Shown: positions 39,019 through 50,200 of the stretch, one piece after another
Numbering within the stretch: the first letter of the stretch is position 1
Layout: each line of letters starts with the position of its first letter
NCBI GenBank assembly: GCA_011634665.1
Contig: WAEK01000002.1
Location: 765,001 to 829,000, forward strand
Source: Mortierella sp. BCC40632
Lineage: Eukaryota > Mortierellomycota > Mortierellomycetes > Mortierellales > Mortierellaceae
Direction: 5' to 3'
DNA length: 64,000 bases
Notes under the pieces: generated by a model
The model's input: the letters and a program-made list of their open reading frames with translations, nothing else
Told to the model about the DNA's origin: nothing
Database searches by the model: none
Translations under genes and position numbers: made by a program

Positions 39019-40295
39019 GAAGGAGAGAATAAGAGACAGGCGGTCGCTATAATAAGAGCTCTCCGCTCTCGGCCTCTCCCTCTCTTTCTTATTCTCTCTA
39101 CCCATAGCGGCGGCCTGTCTGGGAGAGGCCGCACGGGAGGCCGTGAGCGGAGCGAGTTAAACACACGGATGGGCGAAACAAGGTTTTGAGGCCCCTCGGT
39201 GTGCTTTTTCCCAGCAATCTCCACATTTCTGCGTTTGTTCTCTTTCACATGCCAGACAGCGCGGGCGGGGGAAGACCAAACTGGTCATCCTGGGCCATTG
39301 CCCACAGGGGAGAGAGAAGGAAGGAAAGAAAAGACTCAGAGACAGTCAACACGGATGAGGAACAGACCAGTCGCACCTCGAATGAGACGCATTCCCTTTT
39401 TTTTTTTTTTCTCTCTCACCCCCCTTTTTCGTTTATCTCTTCAATGGATAGAGAGGAAGGGAAAAAAAGAAAGAAAAAAAAGAAAAAAAAAGCCACGTCG
39501 CCTGTTATGCTGGCATATGCCTCTCGGACCCCTACCTCCCGCAGGAGCCCGGATGGACATGACCAAGGGCCCACAGTGGAGGACAAGGAGAGAAAAGGGT
39601 GTGCGTCAATGCATGATCGGTGCGAGCGTACAAGAGGTCCTTTGCCGGTGTGTCAGCACAATTTCGAGCGCCGGCCCCCAATGTTGCGAGCAGGGAGAAG
39701 GGGCCTTGGCAGAGAAAGGTCTATGGAGAAGAGGGGAAAAGAGTGGGAGCCAGCAAGGATTCAAGGCCGCACCGTTAGGGCAGTCGCGGGCGATAGCCAA
39801 GGGAGGGGGACAGCAGGCAGGACGACAGGCAGGACGGCAGAGTAATGTTGCCGGCCGCTGTTGTGATTTGCCAAAGCGACGAAGGGCCGTGGAGTTGAAA
39901 TCAAAAAATGAGCCATTCCAGCGGGGTGGAGTTAGTTTAGTCGGTTCAAGTGAATGCGACCGAGTGAATGGAGACCGTCTCGACGAGCGATAAGAAGTCG
40001 CTAGAACAGCTGTTTAGCAAAAGGTGAGAGGGCTATCTCGCACCAGACAGCGCACTGCTACTGCTACTGCTGCCGCTGTTGCTGCAAGTATGTGCGTGTG
40101 TGTGAACAAGAGAAAGAAAAGGTATGAGAAAGGAACACGATCAGCATGTTTGGTAGAGCTCTGGCGCCGATGCTTTCTACTTTGCGACACACTCTTCCCC
40201 AGGCTGGACTGGGCTGGACTGACAGAGGGGATCGAGTGGTCGACACACAGACACATGGGCCCTGTCCTGTGCAGAGAGGCCGTGCCAGCCGCACA

Positions 40296-40301
40296 TATAA
40301 A
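40296..40301 (+). promoter_or_regulatory. Candidate TATA box of the zinc-finger regulator
   Basis: TATAAA about 305 bp before the ATG at 40605, followed by a CT/CA-rich leader that is open in the coding frame but lacks ATG. Confidence 0.45.
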
Positions 40302-40604
40302 GCCCGCCTGTCTGCCCGCCTCTTCTCGCACTCTTTTCCTTCTTTGTCCTCGCTTCTCTTTCTCTCCTTCCTGCAATCCTGCTGCAATCCCTCTGCAACC
40401 TTTGCTGCATCCCGCTGATCTGTGCCCATCGTTCACCACCACTACCCAAAACCACTACAATCATCCTTATCGCTGCTACGACCACCACCCTCACCCTCAA
40501 CCACTACAACTGTCTTTGTCACCGGCCACACCTTCCTTCACCTCTGCTGCCGTCGCCATCAAACTTCTCTTACACACACAACACTCAAACACCTCCTACC
40601 CATC

Positions 40605-41741
40605 ATGTCCTCCGCACTCTCGCTAGCGGCTATCATGAACGACCCGCTGCCTGCTTCCACCGCAGACATGGAGAACCAGGCGCGCCCATACGAGTGCCAC
40701 CTTTGCGACAAGTCCTTCTTCCGTCTTGAGCACCAGACTCGTCACATTCGCACCCACACGGGCGAAAAGCCCCACCCGTGCGACTTTCCCAACTGCGACA
40801 AGCGCTTCTCGCGCTCGGATGAGCTCACTCGTCATATGAAGGCCCATACCTCGGCTTGCAAGAATGGCAATGCTGACTTGCTCTCGACCTCTCCTCACCA
40901 CTATGCCACCTACGAAGAGTACCTGCGCGCGTTGGAGTCCGCCGAATGGGCCCGCAAGCATATCTGCCCCGTTCCCGGTTGCTACAAGTCCTTTACTCGC
41001 TCTGGCCATCTTGCCCGTCACATTCGTTCGCATACTTCCGAGAAGCTGTTTGTTTGCCCTGTCGAGAGCTGTGGCCTTGGCTTTACGCGCTCTGATGCAC
41101 TGCGCGAGCATGCCCGCACACACGTTGTTCGCTCTCGTTCCCGCAAGACCCATGCTAACGCTTCTGCCACGACAGGTGCAGATGCTTCGACTAGGTTCAA
41201 GGGAACAGGTTCCCACTCTCCAATCGACTCTCGATCCGCTCCTCATTCGCCCTCGTCTACTCCCCGGTCCTCGATGTCGCCCTACCCAATGTCGCCCTTG
41301 CAATCCGAAGCGGAGGAGCCGACGGTTGAGCCGCCTTCGTGGGCAAGGATGCCACCTATCCAGCCAAACACCAACACTAACGGATTCGCCATGCACCAAC
41401 CACTCCATACGCCTAACAAGTCGATTCAACCTCCTTCAGGAATGTTGCACACGCCGCCTTACTCGCCCCCAACGTCGCCTCGATATGGCACAGTCAGCTC
41501 GACGAGATATGCTGTTGCGCCTTACCCACAGCTCAAGACTCAACCAACGTCTCCATCTGTGAATCTGCCATCGCTGATGGAAGTCAACTACAACTTGCAC
41601 CAGCACCACCGTCGCCAGCAGCATCGCATCTCGGATATCATCAATGGCTCCAGAGATATGTCGCTCCCATTGCCAACGGTCTCGGCTGGCCCAGGACCGG
41701 ACTTTTACCGGTCGTTGCCACCTATCTCTACTCTGTTCTAG
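40605..41741 (+). CDS. C2H2 zinc-finger transcription factor, Mig1/CreA-like with four fingers
   Basis: Nuclear DNA-binding regulator; 378 aa, single exon, start at the first ATG in frame. Fingers 1 and 2 (C31-H51, C59-H81) match the Mig1/CreA pair: [18 protein letters not shown] joined to [11 protein letters not shown] 39-residue linker follows. Fingers 3 and 4 (C121-H143, C151-H173) are of the same style: [14 protein letters not shown] and [14 protein letters not shown], joined by TSEKLF. A basic patch (RSRSRK) after finger 4 may be a nuclear signal. The rest is Ser/Pro-rich with many SP and TP sites and ends in [10 protein letters not shown]. CreA proteins have only the first pair, so glucose repression is a hypothesis. 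The long upstream region suggests complex control. Confidence 0.88.
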   Translation: MSSALSLAAIMNDPLPASTADMENQARPYECHLCDKSFFRLEHQTRHIRTHTGEKPHPCDFPNCDKRFSRSDELTRHMKAHTSACKNGNADLLSTSPHHYATYEEYLRALESAEWARKHICPVPGCYKSFTRSGHLARHIRSHTSEKLFVCPVESCGLGFTRSDALREHARTHVVRSRSRKTHANASATTGADASTRFKGTGSHSPIDSRSAPHSPSSTPRSSMSPYPMSPLQSEAEEPTVEPPSWARMPPIQPNTNTNGFAMHQPLHTPNKSIQPPSGMLHTPPYSPPTSPRYGTVSSTRYAVAPYPQLKTQPTSPSVNLPSLMEVNYNLHQHHRRQQHRISDIINGSRDMSLPLPTVSAGPGPDFYRSLPPISTLF

Positions 41742-44256
41742 AGAAAGGAAGCTTTACTTCTTCTTTTTTGTTATCTTTTCATTATTGTTGTCTCTTGCCT
41801 GTATATAGAATTTTATTATCGCGCCATTGTACTGTACTATCTCTGCATACCCTCGTCCTCTCTCCTTCTCTCTCTCCCCTTTTGGTTGTAATACGCGCTC
41901 CCCAGTCTGCTTAGAAAAAGATTAACCGTAGAAAAAGAAAAAAAAAAAACAAAAACAATAATAATAATCGCCTCCAAAGGCCATACTTTTTTTTTAGTCC
42001 AACTAGTGCAACCGTCCTGCAAGGACTTTCACCCTTTTTTGAAATGCAGTGTTTGCTGGTGAATGCCACGGAACCCATGTTCGGTTTGTGCTCTCGGCTC
42101 CCTTTCTCTCTCCCTACTTGCTTGTGTCCCTGAGAACTGACAATGGCGACACAAGGACAATGAGAAAAAAAAAAAATGTGGAGCCGATTAGCGGCCGAGA
42201 CGCCCGTGGACGAAACTGTGGGGACAGCAACAGAGAAAGAGTGTATATGCAAATGAGGGGGAGAAGTAAGAACGAGGGAATAGAGAGACCGTGATGGAGT
42301 TTGAAAAACACTCACACATATTCAACACACGCAATGCAAGAAAAAAAGGTATACCGGTGCTGCGACAATTAAGAAGCCCGATGACTGATACGGTAGCCAA
42401 CCTTCAGGCCATTTTTTAGACTACTAACCCTACGATCACGATCGAGTAACAAGACCGAGAGTGAGAATAACCAGCCTGTTGCCCGTTCCTTGGAAAACAG
42501 CTCGCAAGGGTGTGGACTGACGGCGGGGAGGAGAAGGGGAGGGGGAGGGAGGGTACTGTGGAGGAAGACGAGAACGGGAACCGAAGCGGGGCTACAATCT
42601 GTCCACCAGCAAGGCTCGAATCGGGGTGCACCACACGAACATGAACTCTGGGCAATTTCTTCCCATCGTCGGTCTTCGTTCCGTCTCTATTTGCTCTATC
42701 CTTGTCTTCGCCGAGACAAAAAAGAAATGCATCAAAATGTAGGTGGGTCGAGCAATTATGGCCTGACACACACACAAAACACACACATTTACACTCATGA
42801 GCCAGGAACCATGAGCTGTGAGCCGTGGATATGTCTCTCTATTTGGTCTGTTACCCAGACAGAACACAGGGCTTCGCCCTAGTTAAGAGAGAGAGAGAGA
42901 AAGAGAGAGAGAAGAGAGCCACGGCTTCAGATGCCGACCTTGCTTTGTCATTCTGAAAAGGGAAAACAAGTCGTGTTTGAGGCAGGATAGGCCGAAAGGT
43001 TGTGTGCGCGCACGCGTGTGTGAGGATTGCGGGCGATTGCCTGCCCCACCTCTTCAACCCTTCTCCTTCGGCGAGCCTACGCTAGCCGGGCTGGGCGTGG
43101 TTTTCCCTCATCTTTGTCCTCTTTGTCCTCTTTGTCCTACAGTGTTTGCACGACTGGGTAGCGTCCAGGGAAGGAAGGAAGGTTGGCTTTTGGCGGTACA
43201 GACAGCCAACGCTCTCTTCGCTCTGCGATCAAGACACAGATTGTGGAGTGGAGTTGCAAAAAAAAAAAAAAAAAAGTGAGAAAAAGAAACTTTCGCCAAA
43301 AGGGAAATTGAACTGAAATTGAGCCCAAAGGAGCGAGTAGAATGGAGGAAGAAGAATTGGAAAGAGGAAACGAGCTTGCAGCCATGACGACGACTCGGAT
43401 GGGAATGTCGACAGGTGTACGCGCGCGCTTTTTTTTGTGAATGTGCGGGCCGTGATGCTTCAAGCCGAGCCGAACTCTCCAGAGCTGTCCCTCCGCCTAT
43501 CGTTCTCCCCATCCACACACATCCACACTCCACAATCATGATTTCTCTATTTCTTCTTCCTACCCCAACCCGGACATTGGTCCTCTCTTGAATGACCTCT
43601 GACCACTATCTTGTCTGCAACCGTACCGCGGCTTGGAGAGAAGTCCGCCACGAAGGCGGCTAAAAGCTGGAGAATAGCCCGAGCCTACGCCGGTTCAATG
43701 AAAACTCCCGATGTCCCTGAGGAAAAAAAGAAAAAAAAGTCTGTTTCGGCGAGCCATCTGGCTGGTTGCAGGTCTTATGATGGTCGTGGTAGCGGTTGTG
43801 GAAGAGTTGTAATTTGTATTTTCTTGAGTCGCGTCTGTATCCTGGTATTTCTATAGGGCGACGAACTCGCATAGAGGACAGTAGTGCGCGTGCATCAGTA
43901 AAGTGTATTATCCAAGCAACATTAAAACACCAAACTGAAACGCTAGACACCTATGAAATGATCAAAACAACAAAAGAATCGCGTCCCAGGCTTGACCTCC
44001 TGACACTATTCACCAAGAGGGAGAATGAATTGAGCCCAGCAGGTACAATTTGGACGCTCATAAGGTCAACGAGAACTGTCCCTGTCCTGGGTTTGGTTTG
44101 GGCTGAGCTCCATTAGGTGGCTTGAGGATTTGGTGGCAACACGAGGAACGCACCCATTGGCGCCAATTTCTTGAAGTTATTTTCTACACCATTTTGCCAT
44201 CGCTTTCTTCTTCACTCTCCTTCTCTGCCTTCAATTGAAATCATCAGCATATCCTC
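41742..44256. other. Intergenic spacer between the zinc-finger gene and CHFR
   Basis: About 2.5 kb with (GA)n near 42884-42911, a 9-nt repeat at 43112-43138 and A runs near 43258-43275. All open frames are short and overlapping, with no family motif. The last 100 bp are a CT-rich leader before CHFR. Confidence 0.5.
43112..43138. repeat. Nonamer tandem repeat (CTTTGTCCT)3
   Basis: Three perfect copies of a 9-nt unit in the spacer. Confidence 0.85.
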
Positions 44257-46971
44257 ATGGACAACCAAGAACAATCATCCACCTTGGTGTTTGACAATGA
44301 CATTGCAGAACTACCCGAGGATGAACCTATGAACCAGGAGGATCCGGCTTCTTCAGCGCGGTCACTTGTGACTCTCATCTCCCTCAATGCAAACGCAAAG
44401 GATGTAGACCTAGTCCTTAAAAAAACCATCTTTGGGCGAGATGGAGGTTAGTTCACTCATCGCAACTTTTATGGGCTTTTCATATGTCAATGTCAGCTTT
44501 GAAATGAAAGAGATGGGCTGATTCCTATCAAAAGAGTCACCAGTGCCACGAACTGACTCTTTTGTTGTCTTCCCTTCTAAAACTGTGTTTTAGATCAGTG
44601 TAGTCCAGGGGCTGTCCTGTCAGGGTCCAACTTTTCTCGAGCCCATTTTGAGGTCTCTTCTAGATCATTTTCGGACGTTGACGCGGTTATCTGGATCAGG
44701 GATTTATCATCAAATGGTGTCTGGGTGAATGAGAAACGCATTCCAAAGGATCAGCCTATTAAGATCTTCAACAAGGATATCATCTCCTTTAGTGCGGGCT
44801 CTATCACCGATCATCGTAAGTCGAGGTTTTGTCCGAGTTTTCATAGGCCATTGCTCTCCTCTTCTTCTTTCCAAGCGTCCTTCTTTCTAATGACTGTTCT
44901 GGAATTCATTGAACATATCTTTCTGTTCTGACAGGGTCATTCCCTGCCTTCATGCTTGTGGATAAACGGAGCCACTCAACACTCAAGAACCAGCAGAATG
45001 ACCATGCCAAACGCATCGCTGAAGCTATTGACGCAACCAATGAATCTTCTTCTCAGGAACAATCCAACAAAAAGCGCAAGACTGACTCTGATGCCGATCC
45101 AGAACGCGATATAAATGAGGATAACAATAGCAAGGAGAAAGACCCACTATCGGACACAATTGAGAGTAAACCACAGAGATTGGTCGCGACGTCAACTGAG
45201 ATCGAGGAGAGTGCCTTTGAAAAAGAGTTTGAGTGTGGAATCTGTCACGAGATCATGCACAAGGCACTCGTCCTCCAACCATGTCTGCATGCGTTTTGCA
45301 AGGAATGCTGCAAGGGCTGGTTTGCATCGTAAGAACAGCATAATCATATCTGTCAATTTACTGTCTATCTGTCGATCTCCTACTAGATCTACTCACTCAG
45401 TGAGTTTTTTTTTGTCTGATATCTTGGCTTTATTAGGAATTCTGAATGCCCGAGCTGTCGCCAAGAGGTAACCAAAACCAAGCGAGATTTCAAGCTCAAC
45501 AACCTGATTGCCCTATTTTTAAAGAACCGGCCACACATGGCGCGTGAGGACGTGGATGGGGACGGAGGAGTCGATAGTGATACATCTGACGTTGTACGGA
45601 GGCATAGAGCAGCTGGTGGCTATGATGATGAAGATGAAGATGATGAAGAAGAAGAAGATGATGATGGGGGACATCATTGGTTTGGATTGAACCATGCTGA
45701 TTTCCGAGATCATCGATATATAGGGCCACGGTTGCCCGCAACATGTCCCTGCTGTGATCCCGCCAACAACACGGGTTATGTGTGTCCTCCAGAAGTACGA
45801 CTGAATCCTCTGGCTGACAACGTAACTTTCAGAGAATATCAGGCGAGCCGTGAGCATAAACCTGGACATGGACAGTGTCAATGCGGACGACATACTCCAG
45901 ATATTCAACTTCCAGGACTCGAAGATACAAAAGATTTGTTCCGATGTAAGGTTCTTGGTTTAGTCGTGCCAAGATGAAAGCGTTATTATCTCTTGCCCTT
46001 CCCACCTTTTCTAATACTCAATGGTGCTTTACTACATTGTAGGCAAGATGTGTCACATAGCAAGCTGTGGTTGTAATATCAGTAGTGTGGAGGATCATAT
46101 TGTAAACAACGAGTTCTTTGACTGGGTCTTTAACCAGCAAGAGCTCTTGGTCATTAAGCGGTATCTTCATGGAAAAAACCAGACCTACAAACACATGTGG
46201 GAAGAAGTCAAAGAGGGCATGAACAATGGCACGCTTTACTTTTTGGGAACTCGGGACGCACCTAGCCAGGCTGCCCTTTCTGCTGCAGCAAAGGCAGCAT
46301 CAGTTCCAGCATCATCATCGTCGTCGTCATCGTCATCATCATCGTCATCATCATCGGCACCCCCAGCTTCTGCAACGGCAGCAGCTGGAGAGGGGGCCTC
46401 ATCTATACCAGACGATGCCTCAACCTCACCCTCTGGATCCTCTCAACCGGCTGCATCAGCCCAAACTTCTTCAACGGATACTCAGGACGGTGAGGGTGCG
46501 GGGGCAGCCCCAGCAGCCCCTGTAGTAGCCCCAGCAGTAGCCCCAGCAGTAGCCCCAGCAGTAGCCCCAGCAGCAAATCCACCAGTGGCTCCACTAGGAG
46601 CTCAGGGTGCCTTGCATCATAGAGCACAGTATAATGGTATAGTCTTTCACCCCATGGTTGGCCCGTACCATTTCCTCCCACGGTTAAGGCCATGGGTTGA
46701 TGGACCTCTTCCGGCGGTCGAAGCCCAACGAGGCGCAAGAGCAGAGCGTGCTGCGACACTAACGAGTTCAGACAAACTGTGTAACTCGTGCCGAGCAGAA
46801 TTCCACTCGAACGGGCCTTTGTACCAATGGCGTAAATCACTGGATCCTGCAGTGTTGGCAGCCTATGTCATCAACCGGGCTGATTGTTGGTGGGGACGTG
46901 AATGTCGAACACAGTTCAACAATCCTGCACATGCAGCAAGACTAAACCATATCTGTGACAAGATTCGCTAA
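44257..46971 (+). CDS. CHFR: CHFR-like E3 ubiquitin ligase: FHA, RING, Cys-rich region, PBZ
   Basis: Checkpoint ubiquitin ligase of the CHFR/Dma group. Five exons: 44257-44446, 44594-44815, 44935-45328, 45437-45945 and 46043-46971; 747 aa. The FHA domain (about residues 40-135) contains FGRDGD, NFSRAHFEV and DLSSNGVWVN. The RING (C238-C276) reads ECGICHEIMHKALVLQPCLH, then FCKEC and ECPSC, split by intron 3. The Cys-rich region with CPCC and CQCG pairs, then KMCHIASCGC, is CHFR-specific and absent from yeast Dma proteins. The last 25 residues form a PBZ-like finger, C-x5-C-x8-H-x5-H (WWGRECRTQ to LNHIC), known in human CHFR to bind poly(ADP-ribose). Poly-Ser and APAV repeats interrupt the Cys-rich part. 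It is convergent with the RING-BRCT gene, 240 bp away. Confidence 0.92.
46525..46572 (+). repeat. 12-nt coding repeat within CHFR (APAV units)
   Basis: About four copies of GTAGCCCCAGCA encode repeated APAV. They follow a TCA/TCG-coded poly-Ser tract at 46312-46356. Both lie in the insert between the CHFR Cys-rich segments. Confidence 0.85.
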
Positions 46972-47211
46972 ACTTTTCTCTCTCTCTCTCTCTCTTTCTC
47001 TCTCTCCCTTTGAGGAGACAACACGATCAACAAACCATCCCTGAGCGCAGAGGAGTCCGAGAAGAGGATAAGAGATCTCGTTTTTCTTCAAGACAGTCAA
47101 CACAAGCAGAGCATTCAATAAACCATCGTATTAAAAACAATTGCATAAATAGGCCTTGCGCCTGCATAGCTCATTTGAGTAGGTGAATCAAAACACGAGA
47201 GTATCCATTTC

Positions 47212-50200
47212 CTAGGGTGTTCTTCTTGAATGCCACAACGCCCAAGCCCGATCTAGTTGGTCAAGTGCATTTTGTCGAGCCATTTCATCCGTATACAGAA
47301 GCTCCATATCCTGAGATCCCATCACGCCACAAGAGACACAATTCAAAAGCCAATGAAGTGACACAGCTTGATAGTCCAGTAACCACCCATGTTTCTTGAG
47401 ATCCGCTGGTGGTAAAGACGAAGGCAATGGCGAGGATGGGGTTGAAGTCAGGATCGGGGTCGGGGTTGGGGTTGGAGTCCTTCTCTCTCTTTCTTTCTTT
47501 ACTTGTGGTCGTGAGCTTGTCGGCTCGGTCTCTGCTTCCAACAGTCGTGATGGTGATGAAGAGTCGACGGCAAGTGCGGAGAAAATCGAGGGGTCACAAA
47601 CAATGATCGGTGTATTCCGATCGATCGGAACCTCCCAAGGTTTAGCCTCTTCAGTAATATACAAGGTCTTGCGTTCCTCTCTAAAGAACCGTTGGCTCTC
47701 TGTTAGTAGGACAGGCGTCGATGGCGTCGATTTTGAGCTGGGTTTCGTAGGTCGCTTACGAAGTGCAGTGGCTCCCCCATACTGCACTAACCGTAGCAGG
47801 TCCTGTTTCTTGAACGTAGATCTTTGGCCAAGGTTTTTAAAGTCCCCGTAAAAGAACATTCTGCATGACCCGAACAGTCTCTGATTCTGCATATGTAGTG
47901 CATACGATCGACGATATCACATTTTGTAGAAGGGCGAGGGTTGAGTGCAGGAAAAAAAAAAAGTCTTATCAGCAGAAAATACAAAAATACAAAAAAAAAA
48001 AAGTCCATAACAAGCCAAGGAAGACATTGAATAAAATAAGATGCACACTCGTACCTGCTGTTTCCGGAGTTCGCGTCGAAAGAGTGAGCCAGGAGCCGGT
48101 CCAAATTGCGTGTCCCCCTGGATAAGGTACCTTGGATCCGGTAAGGGGAGCCAGGTCTTATCCTTGATGCTGTCTATGAACCACTCGTACCGAACAATCC
48201 ATGTATTTGAGAGCATCCCAAAGAGATATTTTTGCATTCGGGGGCACAGAGCCCATTGTCCATGATAACTCTCATCCATTTCCTCTTCACCCATGTCGGC
48301 ATCACGAACTCCGAGTGAGGAAGTTGAGAACCGCTCCACTCGTTCGACGCTTGTGATGATATGGGTTACGGACTCGTGAAAATCTTGGTCCGGTAGGTGC
48401 TCCATTAACAACCCAGCCTCGATCAACCGGGTCGCATCCATATCAAATGCATCTCGATGCTCCCTGCGTAAGCCCGTAAAGATACAAGATATCATATTGC
48501 TCTTTCCCTGTTGGCCAAAGTTGGCTCCGTTGTCAGTGTGGGGACGGGAAGCACTTTGATTGGACAGCTGACTAGACTTGGAGCTATAATGTTCTTCGTT
48601 TTCCATATCGACAACAGCTGGGCTAATTCCGTGCATTTGGTAATCACTCTCCGTATCTCCCATATGGCTAGCATGTTGAAAGCTGTTTGGGGTCGGTGTG
48701 GCGGCCTTTGCCCGGGATGGACGGGGCTTCTTTGACAACGAGGGATAGACAGGAGTTGAACTAGACAACAGTGGACTCGACTCTTGTGATTCCATAGGCT
48801 GTATATCTTGCCGCCTTCGTTTTTGTCGTGACGGTGGCGGTGGCGGTAGATCTAGGTCCGTGTATGGTAATAGACTTGGCATGTACAGATCATTGGATGG
48901 CTGAGAGGATTCTATCACAATCCCCTTCTCTCCCTGACCCTTTAAACGAGTATTTTCCTCGCTCATTTGCGATGAATGTCCAGGTGCATCGTATTTAGAT
49001 CTCCTGGACAATTCAGTGTGTGAAAGTCCCATCGCTGGAGTCTGAGGCTGTCCACAAACAGGGCAATGGTCCTTCTCGCCATCATCCACTCCAAGCTCCT
49101 CGGTGTGCGTGCAGTATGGACAGATCCATCTACGAGTCGGACGCAACGAGGCCCTCCCTTGAGACTGTTGTTGAGACTGCATCCGTAAAGGCGGAGATGG
49201 TGTGGCTGGGGTATGGCTCAATGCCAACTCAGGAAAGGATGGAAGCAAAGGCAGTGTAGGCGATCTCGGCATGCTATTGGAAGGAGGCGCCGAGTTGGGC
49301 CTTGGTCGATCGAGATGCCTTTGATACATATCCTGTAACTCGAGGGTCTCCTGGACACCTAAAGATCCTACCGCATAGGCACTATCTGATTCTGAACTGG
49401 ACCGAACCCGTAATGACCCTGAAGAAACTGTGCGCGAGGGCTGGCGACTAGGAAGTGATCGTTCTGATTTGCTCATAGAATAGGTCGAGGGATCAAGTGA
49501 CATTGGAAGCGCTGCAAACGAAGGTGTAGGCATCCGAGGCGTACAAAAGTTAGACCCATTCTATATAGCGAAGTTTGCGCCGGTTCGTTTATTTAAGAAG
49601 ACCAACGGCATTCGGAGCAAATGTTAGAGTTACAATTAGTTCACTCAAGAGCCACTGCAGATCCTTCAGATTTTGATCAGCTTGCTAAAGAGTTATTCCA
49701 TAAAACTTACCAAATCGTCATTCGTAAGCATGGGCAAGCTGGGTAAAACAGGTGATTGTGTTGACTCCTCTACTTCCTGTGAATGCGGAACAGTACTTTC
49801 CTCTTGTCCTTTCATATCAAGCAACTGATGCAGCTGTGCCATAGTAGGTGGGGCCCTTTCATGATACTGTTGCTGGGATAGTTCGCGAGATATTTGCTGC
49901 GGTAATGACTGTTTTGATCCCTGCGGTTGCTGAAGTAGCCGTTGTTGGAGAGAGTGAGGCGGTGGGGTCTCCTGGCTATACTGTGTGCTTTGTCGCTGAC
50001 TCAGTGATGGTAGCTCCATGGTGGTTCCTGTGTCGTTAGTTGCCATGGATGTAGCAGCCGAGGTACGACTCAAGCTCGCTGTCGACTTCTTGCTATTGCT
50101 GGAGGGATGTCTTGATATCATGTCATTTTTGTGAGATGACATGGCGGCGCCAAGTGACGGTAGCGTTGGGGGCTCGATAGATGGAGGAACGGCAAGCGCT

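Larger units (their letters stand above)
32659..40604. other. About 8-kb region without supportable genes
   Basis: Longest gene-free stretch in the window, ending at the zinc-finger regulator. Open frames up to 264 residues (39199-39993) sit in purine-rich low-complexity sequence, overlap other frames and have no ATG-plus-motif support. It contains many short satellites, listed separately, plus T and A runs. The segment is a candidate long upstream regulatory region or non-coding transcription unit for the regulator. No tRNA or snRNA motif was recognised. Confidence 0.5.

Noticed and set aside
39186..39993. Two overlapping open frames of 219 and 264 residues
   Set aside because: Both come from purine-rich sequence that lacks stop codons; the products are Arg/Lys low complexity with no motif, and two frames cannot both be real.
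40623..41429. 268-residue reverse open frame
   Set aside because: Antisense shadow of the four-finger regulator.
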